A stretch of 42,620 nt of DNA from JABEVB01 sp049965775 (GTDB taxonomy: Bacteria > Planctomycetota > Phycisphaerae > WQYP01), in the NCBI GenBank assembly GCA_049965775.1, contig JBMFVX010000005.1:1-42620 (forward strand), read 5' to 3'. This document shows positions 1 through 7,750 of the stretch, in pieces. The translations under genes were made by a program, and so were the position numbers. Numbering within the stretch: the stretch's first letter is position 1; the number at the start of each line of letters is the position of its first letter. The notes beneath the pieces are model-generated. The model made no database searches and had not been told where the DNA came from. It saw only the letters and a program-made list of their open reading frames with translations.

Positions 1-3000
1 GTTGGTGGCTTGTTGGCTCGCTCGATGCAGTCGCTGAGTTTGAGCCAGGGTGGGTACATGTCGCAGGGCATATTGCTGTCTGGCGATGGCCGACACGCGA
101 TGCTGGCGTTGGAGCCGCGACATTCGCCGAATCAGTTGAAAGAGGCGACAGCCGTAATGGGTGCGATTGACGCGGCAATTGGACGGATGCATGGGCGGTA
201 TCCGGCGGCCGGTGTATGGGTTGTAGGGCCGGCGCGGCACTATGTGGACAATTCGCGGCGGGTGAAGCGCGATGTAACGGTGGTGTCACTGTTGGGCAGC
301 GTGGCGGTGGCACTGGCGCTTATTGTTTATTTTCGGAGCGTGGCGGCGGTGATCATGTGTGTCGTGCCGCCGATTGTGGGCTTTGGCCTTGCACTGGGTG
401 TGGCCGGCGCATTGGGACTGCAACTGCCGCTGATGATTCTCGCCTTTGGCGGGCTCATTTTGGGCGCCACAACAGATTATGGCATTCAGCTTACAGCGGC
501 AGCCCGGCAGATAGCCCAAGCTCAAGGATGGAGCACGGCGCTGCCGGCGCAGGCGGTGCGGCGGGTTATTGGGCCGATCTCAATGAGTGTGCTTACGAGC
601 GTCACGGGGTATGGGGCGCTGATGTTTACGGGGGCGCCGGGGCTGCAGGAGCTTGGCGTGTTTGTGGCGGCGGCAACGCTATCTATCTGGCTGGTGACGT
701 TTTTGATTTTACCGGTTGGATTGGGCGCGTGGGTGCTTAAAGGTCAAGCACCGAGATTTAAGCTGCCGCCGGCGGTAATTCGCGGCGCGCGGTGGACGGC
801 AACTGCGGCATTTGCAGGGCTGCTGGTGTGGCTGGGTCATGCGGCGCTGGGGTTGCATTGGAACTATCAGCCGATGCAGTTGGATGGTTCACCAGCGCGT
901 GTAAGCCAACAGGAGGCAGACTTTTACCGGGTGTGGGGTGACATACGAGGCCGCGCACTGGTGCTGGTGCAAGCGCACAGTGCGGCTCATTTGCTGGCCC
1001 GGCAACAACATGTGTATGAGTATTTGCAAAGTTTGAAGGCGGATAAGTTGATCGCGGGTGTGCAGTCGCCGGCGGTAATTTTGCCTGATGCGGCAACGGT
1101 GAAACGTCGGCTATCGGCCTGGCATGCGATGTGGCAAGGGGCAGGTGATGTGGAGCTTAGGCGTTGGCTTAAGGAAGCGGCGAACAAAGCGGGGTTTGAG
1201 GCGCAATACTGGGCCGCATGGTCGCCGCCGGTGACTAAGGCTGCGGCGCTTTCGGCTAATCAGCGCGTTGCGGCATCGCCGGTGGGATTGCTGCCGGGAG
1301 CGATATTGCAGTCAGGCGGCGAAATAACCATGGCTACGGTGGTGCGAAGCAACGCGAAGCTTGCGCTGCGGATGCGGGGGGATTGGATAGGGGAACTGCG
1401 CCTGCGATTTGGACATATTTTGGTGTTGTCGGGGACTGATATTGTGTATTCCGCGACGGACCACGCGCGCGTTGCTTTTGACTACATAGGCCCGTGGGTG
1501 CTGTTGGCGGTGCTGGTGCCGATGGCGTTTTATTTTGGGCGTTGCCGGCGGGCATTGCTGGAAGGCTTAACGCTGTTGTGCGGGTTGCTGGGCGTGTTGG
1601 GCGTGAGCGCTCTGACCGGCGGGCTTACGATATTAAGCATTATTCCGCTGCTGTTTACGATGGGTGTTGCGGTGGACTACGGCATTTATGCGGGCAGCGA
1701 TTGGAGCAATCACAATCCGGATTCGCCGGCGGGGCAATCGCGGAGCAGCGCCACGTTTGTATGCGGGCTTACGACGCTGCTGGGCACGGCAAGCTTGATT
1801 CTTGCGGGTCATCCGGCGCTGCATGCGATTGGCCTGCAACTGACAGCGGGCATAGCGTGCGGCTATGTGGCGTCGCTGCTGGTGGTGGAACCGATGATCA
1901 GGTTTTGGGCGCGCCGGCGGCACAGCGGCGGTGTAATTGTGATGCGGGTGGTGCGTGTGGGGGCTGAAATAGCGGCGGTAGGGGTGCTGCTGATATTGGC
2001 GGCTCCGGTGGTGGGGCAGCTAATGATAGCGCACCAAAAGCCGGCCAGAATCGGCAAAATGCCCCATCTGCCGCTGGTAAGAGAAAGCAATCAATTGTGG
2101 CGAGTCGGCCATGCGTGGATGCTGCGGCGCGATGGCAACTGGGAAATGTATGTTCATGGTTCGCCGGAACAAATTGGCTATGCGGCGGCGAAACTGGGCG
2201 CGCCGATTGACCTGCGGATTGAAAATGAGATGCTGGTGCGATTGAACAAGCTGGCTCCCAACATGTGGGCTCGTTGGCTGCTGCTGCGAGGTTCGGTGCT
2301 GGCACTGCTGGAACTGCATGATTACGTACCGCTGCCCATCAAGCAGGAAATTTATGCTGAAGCGGTGGGGCATTGGGACCAACATGCCTACATGATGCCA
2401 ACGTATCCGCGATTGCTGATGTATCACGCGCTGGATGATATCTCGCAGAATCTTATTGACAATCCATTGATTCAGAAAAATGACATTGGCTGTACCGGCA
2501 TTGCGGCGCTGGGAAGTTTCAGCGGCGATGGCCACCTGTGGCTGGCGCGTAATTTTGACTTTGAGGGCGGCGAAGCGTTTGATCGGCAGAAAAGCATAAC
2601 GTTTGTGCGGCCCAGGCACGGCATCGCCTTTGCGACGGTGGCGTGGCCCGGGCTGGCGGGGTGCGTAACGGGTATGAATGCTGATCGAATCGGGCTGTAT
2701 GTAAATGCGGCTGCAACGAATGATTTTCGGCGTATCGGCACGCCGATGATTATTGTGGCGCGGCAGGTGCTGCAATTTGCACACTCTCTGGCGCAGGCGG
2801 AGCGGATCGTATCGCGTGCCAAGGTTTTTGTGAGCAACATTATTGTTGTGGGCGACGGCAAAACTGGTCGTGCGGTGGTGCTGGAAAAATCACCCCGGCG
2901 GTTTGCGGTTGTTCCGGTGGCAGGCTCTACAGCGGTGGCCAATGAATTGACCAGCGCGGTGTTCAGGGATGATCCGGTAAATCAGGATCGCATTCGTGAC

Positions 3001-3633
3001 GGCACGACGGCCCAGCGGCAGGCGCGGGCGGCGGCGATGCTGGCTGCGATTCGCGGCCACGTTAATGAGTTTACGCTGGCGCACCTGCTGCGCGATAAGC
3101 ACGGTGCGGGCGGCAAGAACATTGGCTTTGGCAACCGCAACAGCATTGACGGCTTAATTGCCACCCACAGCGTTATGATGGACCTTACAGCGGGTAAAAT
3201 GTGGGTGGCCGCGTGGCCTCATGCTGATGGCGCGTATGCCGGTATTAACGTGCTGGCCATGCTGCAGGATGCTCCGACGGCGGCTGAGGCATTAGCAGAT
3301 ACAACGCCTTGCGTACCGGCGAGCCGGTGGCTGCAAAGCGGCGGCTGGCAGACTTTTAAGCAGACTCGCAAAGCCCTGGTGGCGGGCGTGGCGGAGCTTG
3401 ACAGTAAAAAGTTTGCGGCAGCGCTGGGTGATGCTTCGCGGGCAATAGAGCTCGATCCACACTTTTTTGAAGGTTATGAATTACGCGGTATGGCGCTGTA
3501 TCACATGCGGCACTATGGGCGGGCGATGCATGATTTAAGCAGGGCGCTGGCGCTGGATCCGCCTTACCGGCCGCGAAGAAATGAAATTCGTCGTGAAATT
3601 GCCCGGTGCAGGGCGCATCGAGGCGGAATGTAG
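1..3633 (+). CDS. MMPL/RND exporter fused to C45-type hydrolase and TPR tail (5' partial)
   Basis: The reading frame is open back to base 1, so the gene starts outside the window; the TTG at 10 is only an internal codon. Residue numbers here count from that TTG. Two RND halves are visible. Each has a glycine-rich helix with an Asp-Tyr motif (LGATTDYGIQL near 152-162; GVAVDYGI near 556), as in MMPL lipid/hydrophobe exporters. The first helix and first periplasmic loop are missing at the left edge. After the usual twelfth helix comes an extra hydrophobic helix (about 645-670), which should place the C-terminus in the periplasm. Residues ~690-1120 resemble the C45/penicillin-acyltransferase NTN-hydrolase family: GCTGIAALG with candidate nucleophile Cys828 (codon 2491-2493), then LARNFDF. 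The last ~85 residues look like TPR repeats (AIELDPHFFEGYELRGMALY). The substrate is unknown; a lipid or polyketide product is inferred from the next two genes. Confidence 0.85.
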   Translation, partial: VGGLLARSMQSLSLSQGGYMSQGILLSGDGRHAMLALEPRHSPNQLKEATAVMGAIDAAIGRMHGRYPAAGVWVVGPARHYVDNSRRVKRDVTVVSLLGSVAVALALIVYFRSVAAVIMCVVPPIVGFGLALGVAGALGLQLPLMILAFGGLILGATTDYGIQLTAAARQIAQAQGWSTALPAQAVRRVIGPISMSVLTSVTGYGALMFTGAPGLQELGVFVAAATLSIWLVTFLILPVGLGAWVLKGQAPRFKLPPAVIRGARWTATAAFAGLLVWLGHAALGLHWNYQPMQLDGSPARVSQQEADFYRVWGDIRGRALVLVQAHSAAHLLARQQHVYEYLQSLKADKLIAGVQSPAVILPDAATVKRRLSAWHAMWQGAGDVELRRWLKEAANKAGFEAQYWAAWSPPVTKAAALSANQRVAASPVGLLPGAILQSGGEITMATVVRSNAKLALRMRGDWIGELRLRFGHILVLSGTDIVYSATDHARVAFDYIGPWVLLAVLVPMAFYFGRCRRALLEGLTLLCGLLGVLGVSALTGGLTILSIIPLLFTMGVAVDYGIYAGSDWSNHNPDSPAGQSRSSATFVCGLTTLLGTASLILAGHPALHAIGLQLTAGIACGYVASLLVVEPMIRFWARRRHSGGVIVMRVVRVGAEIAAVGVLLILAAPVVGQLMIAHQKPARIGKMPHLPLVRESNQLWRVGHAWMLRRDGNWEMYVHGSPEQIGYAAAKLGAPIDLRIENEMLVRLNKLAPNMWARWLLLRGSVLALLELHDYVPLPIKQEIYAEAVGHWDQHAYMMPTYPRLLMYHALDDISQNLIDNPLIQKNDIGCTGIAALGSFSGDGHLWLARNFDFEGGEAFDRQKSITFVRPRHGIAFATVAWPGLAGCVTGMNADRIGLYVNAAATNDFRRIGTPMIIVARQVLQFAHSLAQAERIVSRAKVFVSNIIVVGDGKTGRAVVLEKSPRRFAVVPVAGSTAVANELTSAVFRDDPVNQDRIRDGTTAQRQARAAAMLAAIRGHVNEFTLAHLLRDKHGAGGKNIGFGNRNSIDGLIATHSVMMDLTAGKMWVAAWPHADGAYAGINVLAMLQDAPTAAEALADTTPCVPASRWLQSGGWQTFKQTRKALVAGVAELDSKKFAAALGDASRAIELDPHFFEGYELRGMALYHMRHYGRAMHDLSRALALDPPYRPRRNEIRREIARCRAHRGGM

Positions 3634-3678
3634 CGGTATGAAGTGTTTTAGAGTATTTTTTGCAGAGAGAGGTGGTTT

Positions 3679-3714
3679 ATGTTGACGTATTTAGAGCGAC
3701 GTGCATATTTATGA
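3679..3714 (+). CDS. Possible 11-codon leader ORF coupled to the lipoprotein gene
   Basis: An ATG at 3679 follows a purine-rich, Shine-Dalgarno-like stretch (AGAGAGGTGG, 3666-3675). It encodes MLTYLERRAYL and stops at TGA 3712-3714. The stop overlaps the ATG at 3711 of the lipoprotein as ATGA. The lipoprotein ATG has no good ribosome-binding site of its own, so this micro-ORF may deliver ribosomes to it by translational coupling. This rests only on spacing and overlap; the peptide itself has no recognisable function. Confidence 0.35.
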   Translation: MLTYLERRAYL

Positions 3715-4418
3715 GTTTTGAGCGTAAGCGATGGCAGCAGGTGTTGCATCAGGCTAAGGTTGTGTGGGGCTGCGGTGTGCTGCTTTTTGCAGCGCTGCTG
3801 ATGGGGGGGTGTTCGTCAGTTAAGGTGCCGCCGCTGCAATTGGCTGCCACGGCGGCTCCGACGGCGGCAAGCGTGAATGCGTTTTTGCGCCAGTGGCCGG
3901 CCAAAGGGGATCGGCAGTTTTTTGGAACGCTGCACCTGCGTGGGCGGCGTATTACGGTGATTGGCCGGCTGCATTACATCTCAACCGCCGAGTTACGCTT
4001 GACGGTTGCCACAGAATTGGGCCAAATGCTTTTTGACACGCGTTTTAACTGGGCAGGCCCCCATGTGTTGCACTGTACGGCGGGGTTTCCGAAGGCGGTG
4101 GCGAGCGGCATATGTGCCGACATGAAGTTGGCGCTGGACGTGCCCAGGCCACCGGTGGAGTTGAAGGTGCAATCGCACAGCGCTACGCTGCAGCAGGAGA
4201 ACTCCTTCCGCTGGACTTTTAACTGGACATTTGCCGGAGCCGGGGGCGAGATTGTTTCGCTGGAGGTGAACCGACATGCGTCGCTTTTTGGCAGCGACAC
4301 CACTGTGGTGCGGTACAGCGACTATGGCCGAGGTTTATTTCCGGGGCAGATAACCTTGTACCGTCGCAAGTTAAACTATTCTCTGCGGCTGAGATTTACC
4401 AATCAACGAAAGTATTGA
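3711..4418 (+). CDS. Small outer-membrane-type lipoprotein (DUF3261-like)
   Basis: A 235-residue protein with basic N-terminal residues, a hydrophobic helix and a lipobox LMGGC, so it is probably acylated on that Cys and lipid-anchored. The mature part is rich in beta-strand-like sequence (FFGTLHLRGRRITVIGRLHY, then RWTFNWTFAGAGG). It recalls the small DUF3261-type or LolA/LolB-like lipoproteins found beside MMPL exporters in aryl-polyene and related clusters; that family call is by general resemblance only. The ATG at 3711 was chosen over an upstream TTG because it puts the lipobox near residue 36 and overlaps the stop of a micro-ORF. It lies 77 bases after the exporter and one base before the ligase gene, so the three probably form one operon. 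Its job may be moving or tethering the exported product at the outer membrane. Confidence 0.65.
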   Translation: MSFERKRWQQVLHQAKVVWGCGVLLFAALLMGGCSSVKVPPLQLAATAAPTAASVNAFLRQWPAKGDRQFFGTLHLRGRRITVIGRLHYISTAELRLTVATELGQMLFDTRFNWAGPHVLHCTAGFPKAVASGICADMKLALDVPRPPVELKVQSHSATLQQENSFRWTFNWTFAGAGGEIVSLEVNRHASLFGSDTTVVRYSDYGRGLFPGQITLYRRKLNYSLRLRFTNQRKY

Positions 4419-4419
4419 T

Positions 4420-5760
4420 ATGCCCCAAGGTAAACCAACGGCCTATCCTTCTGACTGGCTGGCCGGGGAACATTTGTACTGGCCTGAGCCGGTGTGGCGG
4501 AAGTTGCAGCTTGTTGCGCTGCAAAAGCATCTGCGGAACGCGGCAAAGTCGAAGCTTTACCGCCGCAGGTTGCCGCGCATGGTGCGGAGCCTTGATGAGC
4601 TGCGGCTGCTGGCCACCACGAGCAAAGATGATGTAACTGCCATCGGCAGTAAAGGGCTGGCGTGCCCGAAAAAAGAGTTGCGCGAGTGGGTGACAACATC
4701 GGGTACAACAGGCACGCCATTAATGGTGCCGCTGGCGAGCGAAGATATGCAGCGGTTGGCGGCGAATGAGGCGGCGGCGTTGTCAATTGCGGGGATAAAG
4801 CGTGGGATGACGGTGCTATCACTGGTGGCGATGGACCGGCAATTTGTGGCGGGTATGGCGTATTGGCTTGGTTTGCAGAAATTGGGTGCGGCGTGCATTC
4901 GGGCGGGGCCGCAGGCGGCGTATCAGTTTGAATCGCTTGCGGGGCTGCTGCAGCGTTACCGTCCGGAGTTTATTATTACGGTGCCGACGATTATTACAGC
5001 GCATGCGGCTCCGGGCCTTGCGCGGGCGAAAGAAAAGGCCTTTGCGGGCGTAAGGGGCGTGGTGTGTATCGGCGAGCCGATTCGCAGGCTTGATGGAAAG
5101 CTCAATTCCATCGGGGTCGCTCTTGAACGGATATTTCCACAGGCGAGCATTTTAAGTACATACGCCGCCACTGAAACGTGTGCCACATTTGCCGAAGGGC
5201 CGATATGTGGCGGCGGGCACTTGAATCCGCAGATGGCGATTGTGGAATTGCTCGACGATGCAGGGATGCCGGTGGAGGCGGGGCAAGCGGGTGAGGTTGT
5301 GATAACGCCACTGGGTTGTCGGGCGCTGCCGCTGGTACGTTTTCGCACGGGCGACATCGCGATGATGCTCCCGGGGCGGTGCCGGTGCGGCCGCACCACG
5401 CCCCGGTTGTCGGCGATTTTGGGGCGTAAAAACCAAATGCTTAAGGTGCGGGGCGTGAGCTTGTTTCCGGGGGCGATTATTGACCAGATTTTGGCGCAGC
5501 GCCATGTTGAAGATTGCCTGGTTTTGGTACAGGCAGCCAACGAGTTAAGCGATATGGTTGTGATTACGGTGGCGCTGCGGCGCGATACGGCTGAGGTCAG
5601 GCGTGATGTAACAACGCGCATGCAATCGCTGCTTCGGATGAAACCCAGGATGGCGTTTGTGGCAATTGAAGAGCTTCGGCGAATGCAGCACGCCACCGGC
5701 TCGCGTAAGCCATTGCGATTTATAGATGAGCGGGCGGGCAGCGGTTTGGGCGGGGTGTAA
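4420..5760 (+). CDS. PaaK-like acyl/aryl-adenylate ligase
   Basis: A 446-residue ANL-superfamily enzyme of the phenylacetate-CoA ligase type, expected to activate a carboxylic acid as an acyl-AMP and pass it to CoA or a carrier protein. Visible motifs are the phosphate loop TTSGTTGTP (~90), the aromatic/TE motif YAATETCATF (~249), the RTGDIAMM adenine/ribose motif (~312) and the hinge region GRKNQMLKVRG (~334). A short CRCG motif precedes the hinge, as in PaaK proteins. The start lies one base after the lipoprotein stop. The final residues (RFIDERAGSGLGGV) show no extra domain. The real acid is unknown. With an MMPL exporter and a lipoprotein beside it, a role in priming a fatty, aryl or polyketide chain is plausible, but no ketosynthase or carrier protein lies inside the window. 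Confidence 0.8.
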   Translation: MPQGKPTAYPSDWLAGEHLYWPEPVWRKLQLVALQKHLRNAAKSKLYRRRLPRMVRSLDELRLLATTSKDDVTAIGSKGLACPKKELREWVTTSGTTGTPLMVPLASEDMQRLAANEAAALSIAGIKRGMTVLSLVAMDRQFVAGMAYWLGLQKLGAACIRAGPQAAYQFESLAGLLQRYRPEFIITVPTIITAHAAPGLARAKEKAFAGVRGVVCIGEPIRRLDGKLNSIGVALERIFPQASILSTYAATETCATFAEGPICGGGHLNPQMAIVELLDDAGMPVEAGQAGEVVITPLGCRALPLVRFRTGDIAMMLPGRCRCGRTTPRLSAILGRKNQMLKVRGVSLFPGAIIDQILAQRHVEDCLVLVQAANELSDMVVITVALRRDTAEVRRDVTTRMQSLLRMKPRMAFVAIEELRRMQHATGSRKPLRFIDERAGSGLGGV

Positions 5761-5871
5761 GAGGCTGCGGAGGCGGCAGGCGTTTAAGGGTGTTGCCGCA
5801 GGATGCAATAGAGTGGAGTCGCTTTCCGGAGCAAGAAACGGTTTATACCGGGCCGCGTGGGGTGTCAGGTG

Positions 5872-5880
5872 GGCTTGACA
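5872..5880. repeat. Left 9-bp target-site duplication
   Basis: GGCTTGACA directly abuts the left end of the inverted-repeat element and is repeated exactly at 6053-6061. Such a perfect flanking direct repeat is the usual footprint of transposition. Confidence 0.75.
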
Positions 5881-6052
5881 GGGTCTGCCAATTTTTCTGG
5901 CCTTGGTCCAAACGGCAGCCGATCGCAACAGCGTGCTGTGCGCGGCGGCCCGATTACCCCCGGCAAGCCGGGGGCTAAATAGTGGGCCGACGACCCGGCG
6001 ATCGCCCTGCCACGGTTGATTTTCGCATGACGCCGGAAAAATTGGCAAACCC
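5881..6052. mobile_element. 172-bp fold-back MITE
   Basis: The ends are 21-bp inverted repeats, 5881-5901 and 6032-6052, matching at 19 of 21 positions (left end begins GGGTCTGCCAATTTTTC). They are flanked by a perfect 9-bp direct repeat. The interior is itself an imperfect palindrome: segments resembling GGCAG, CGATCGC and CGGCCC recur in inverted order on both sides, and the exact centre is the hairpin CCCCCGG-CAAG-CCGGGGG (5958-5974). It encodes no transposase and no credible protein, so it would be a non-autonomous miniature element moved in trans. The parent IS family cannot be named from these ends. Confidence 0.7.
5957..5974. repeat. Central GC hairpin of the MITE (REP-like)
   Basis: A perfect GC-rich hairpin at the midpoint of the element. 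No U-run follows on either strand, so it does not look like a terminator. It may be a REP-like core or simply the fold-back apex of the mobile element. Confidence 0.5.
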
Positions 6053-6061
6053 GGCTTGACA
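6053..6061. repeat. Right 9-bp target-site duplication, overlapping a -35 box
   Basis: An exact copy of GGCTTGACA. Its last six bases (TTGACA, 6056-6061) are also the -35 hexamer of the riboswitch promoter, so the duplication left the promoter core intact. Confidence 0.75.
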
Positions 6062-6085
6062 TGCGGGCTTAAGAGTAGGTATTAT
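6056..6085 (+). promoter_or_regulatory. Sigma-70-type promoter of the SAM-controlled operon
   Basis: TTGACA at 6056-6061 and TATTAT at 6080-6085 are 18 bp apart (GTATTA at 6079 gives 17 bp). Transcription should start near 6092, just before the riboswitch aptamer. Confidence 0.7.
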
Positions 6086-6105
6086 TTGGCCTGACAATTG
6101 AATAC

Positions 6106-6258
6106 GGCTCTTATCAAGAGTGCCTGAGGGACGGGCCCGACGACGGCACAGCAACCCATCTCAATCAGCAAGTGGCTGATGATGAAGCGGGTGCTAATTC
6201 CCTCCCGATTGTTTGGCCGAACGTAATGTTTGCAAACAACCTTGGGGATAGATAAGCG
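6106..6258 (+). promoter_or_regulatory. SAM-I (S-box) riboswitch aptamer
   Basis: The conserved S-box core is present in order. P1 5' strand is CTCTTATC (6108-6115). P2 is GTGCC/GGCAC enclosing GAGGGA and GGGCCCGACGA. The joining AGCAACC follows. P3 is AATCAGC/GCTGAT, then GGTGCTAATTCC and a P4-like stem. P1 closes with GATAAG (6251-6256). This is close to the Bacillus yitJ-type layout from memory of that family. Such aptamers bind S-adenosylmethionine and normally switch off methionine and sulfur genes when SAM is abundant. Here the aptamer lies upstream of a threonine-synthase-like gene, which is unusual. Confidence 0.92.
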
Positions 6259-6305
6259 GAATTCGTTTCGGCGAAGAATGGGCTTATAGCTCGAGTAACG
6301 ACCAA

Positions 6306-6379
6306 ACGGCCTCTTATCGGGAATCGGCAACCGCACGTGTTACGGTGGCGGGTTTCAGATAAGAGGCCGTGTGCGTTTT
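6306..6379 (+). terminator. Riboswitch expression-platform hairpin
   Basis: A perfect 13-bp stem joins ACGGCCTCTTATC (6306-6318) and GATAAGAGGCCGT (6358-6370), with TTTT at 6376-6379. CTTATC at 6313-6318 can instead pair with the 3' strand of aptamer P1 (GATAAG, 6251-6256). SAM binding would hold P1 closed and free this hairpin to form, giving an OFF switch. The U-run is short and offset, so termination could be weak or factor-assisted; folding may alternatively affect access to the ribosome-binding site downstream. Confidence 0.65.
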
Positions 6380-6413
6380 GCCGACGGCTAAGGCCGCGGC
6401 TGCGGAGGTTTGT

Positions 6414-7700
6414 ATGTCGTATGTTGTAGGCTTGCGTTGCCGCGAGTGTGGTAAGCAATACCCGCAGAAGGGCGTTCATGTATGCGAAGTATGTTTCGGC
6501 CCGCTGGAGGTGGAGTACGATTATGCCGCGATGAAAGGGAAGGTAACCCGGGCGTCCATTGAGGCGCGGCCGCGCAACTTGTGGCGTTACCGCGATCTGC
6601 TGCCGGTTGATGGCGAGCCGAAATCGGGCCATCACTCGGGTTATACGCCGCTGAAACGGGCGCACAACCTTGAGCGTGTTCTGGGTGTTAAAGAATTATA
6701 TATTAAGGACGATTCGGCTAATTACCCCACGTGGAGCTACAAAGAGCGTGTGGTTTCGGTGGCGATTACCAAAGCAATTGAACTGGGCTACGACACGGTA
6801 GGCTGTGCGAGCACCGGCAACCTCGCCAACAGCGTGGCGGCCCATAGCGCCATGGCCGGGCTGAAAGCATTTGTCATGATTCCGCATGATTTGGAACAGG
6901 GCAAAGTACTGGGTTCGCTGATTTTCGGCCCGCAAATGGTACGCATTCAGGGCAATTATGATGATGTGAACCGTTTGTGCTCGGAAATTGCTGACAAATA
7001 CAAATGGGCGATCGTAAACGTGAACCTTCGGCCGTTTTACACCGAAGGCGCCAAGACTTTTGGCTTTGAGGTTGCGGAGCAACTGGGTTGGAAACTGCCG
7101 CAGCATACCGTATGCCCGACGGCTGGCGGCACGATATTGCCCAAGATTTATAAGGCATATAAGGAGCTGATAAGTCTAGGGCTGGTGGCGGAATCTCAAG
7201 CCAAGATATACTCCGCGCAAGCCGCGGGGTGCAATCCGGTGGTGGAAGCCATTCGGGCGGGGCGCGACCTGATTAAGCCGCAGAAGCCGAAGACGATTGC
7301 CAAGAGCATTGCGATCGGCAACCCGGCGGATGGGTTTTATGTGGTGCACGCGGTAAAAGAAAGCGGCGGCTGGGGCGAAGACGCCACCGATGCGGAAATT
7401 GTTGATGCCATCAAGTTGCTGGCTCGAACCGAGGGTATTTGGACCGAGCCGGCCGGCGGCACCACGCTGGCGGCGACCATCAAGCTGATTAACAGCGGGC
7501 GTATACCGCGTGACGAAAGTATTTGTGTGTGCATTACGGGCAACGGCCTTAAAACCGTAGAAGTGGTGCAGGACGAATTGACCATGCCGCCTTCAATACC
7601 CGCCAAGCTCGATGCGTTTGACTCGTTTATAAGCAATCAAGGCCATGCGGTGGCCGGGAGAAGCAGCGGTAAGCCGCTGGCGGCGCCGGTGCCGGCATAA
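6414..7700 (+). CDS. Threonine-synthase-like PLP enzyme, candidate O-phosphohomoserine sulfhydrylase (MetM-like)
   Basis: A 428-residue fold-type II PLP enzyme of the threonine synthase family. An N-terminal zinc ribbon (Cys9, Cys12, Cys24, Cys27) precedes the catalytic domain. The likely PLP lysine is Lys110 in PTWSYKERV, where classical threonine synthases have PTGSFKDRG. Other family motifs are CASTGNLANS, PTAGGTILPKIY and EPAGGTTLAA. ATG 6414 is used because GGAGG at 6403-6407 sits six bases before it; an upstream GTG at 6369 falls inside the riboswitch hairpin. The gene is controlled by a SAM-I riboswitch and followed by a sulfur carrier, a NIL protein and an E1 enzyme. Inference: it makes homocysteine from O-phosphohomoserine and a carrier thiocarboxylate, as reported for MetM in Streptomyces. 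The alternative is ordinary threonine synthase (ThrC) under unusual control. Confidence 0.85.
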   Translation: MSYVVGLRCRECGKQYPQKGVHVCEVCFGPLEVEYDYAAMKGKVTRASIEARPRNLWRYRDLLPVDGEPKSGHHSGYTPLKRAHNLERVLGVKELYIKDDSANYPTWSYKERVVSVAITKAIELGYDTVGCASTGNLANSVAAHSAMAGLKAFVMIPHDLEQGKVLGSLIFGPQMVRIQGNYDDVNRLCSEIADKYKWAIVNVNLRPFYTEGAKTFGFEVAEQLGWKLPQHTVCPTAGGTILPKIYKAYKELISLGLVAESQAKIYSAQAAGCNPVVEAIRAGRDLIKPQKPKTIAKSIAIGNPADGFYVVHAVKESGGWGEDATDAEIVDAIKLLARTEGIWTEPAGGTTLAATIKLINSGRIPRDESICVCITGNGLKTVEVVQDELTMPPSIPAKLDAFDSFISNQGHAVAGRSSGKPLAAPVPA

Positions 7701-7750
7701 GCGCACCGGTGGTAAGAATACACCCTCATTTGGAACAGGAGAAAAAAGTT

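Noticed and set aside
286..525. Many overlapping antisense open frames across the GC-rich genes.
   Set aside because: They are shadow frames of strongly coding sequence with no independent support.
5790..5978. A 62-codon open frame in the gap before the riboswitch.
   Set aside because: It runs into the MITE, has no ribosome-binding site and no protein-like composition.
6369..6413. An upstream GTG start for the threonine-synthase homologue.
   Set aside because: It falls in the riboswitch hairpin region; GGAGG before ATG 6414 and the zinc-ribbon start fit the later codon.
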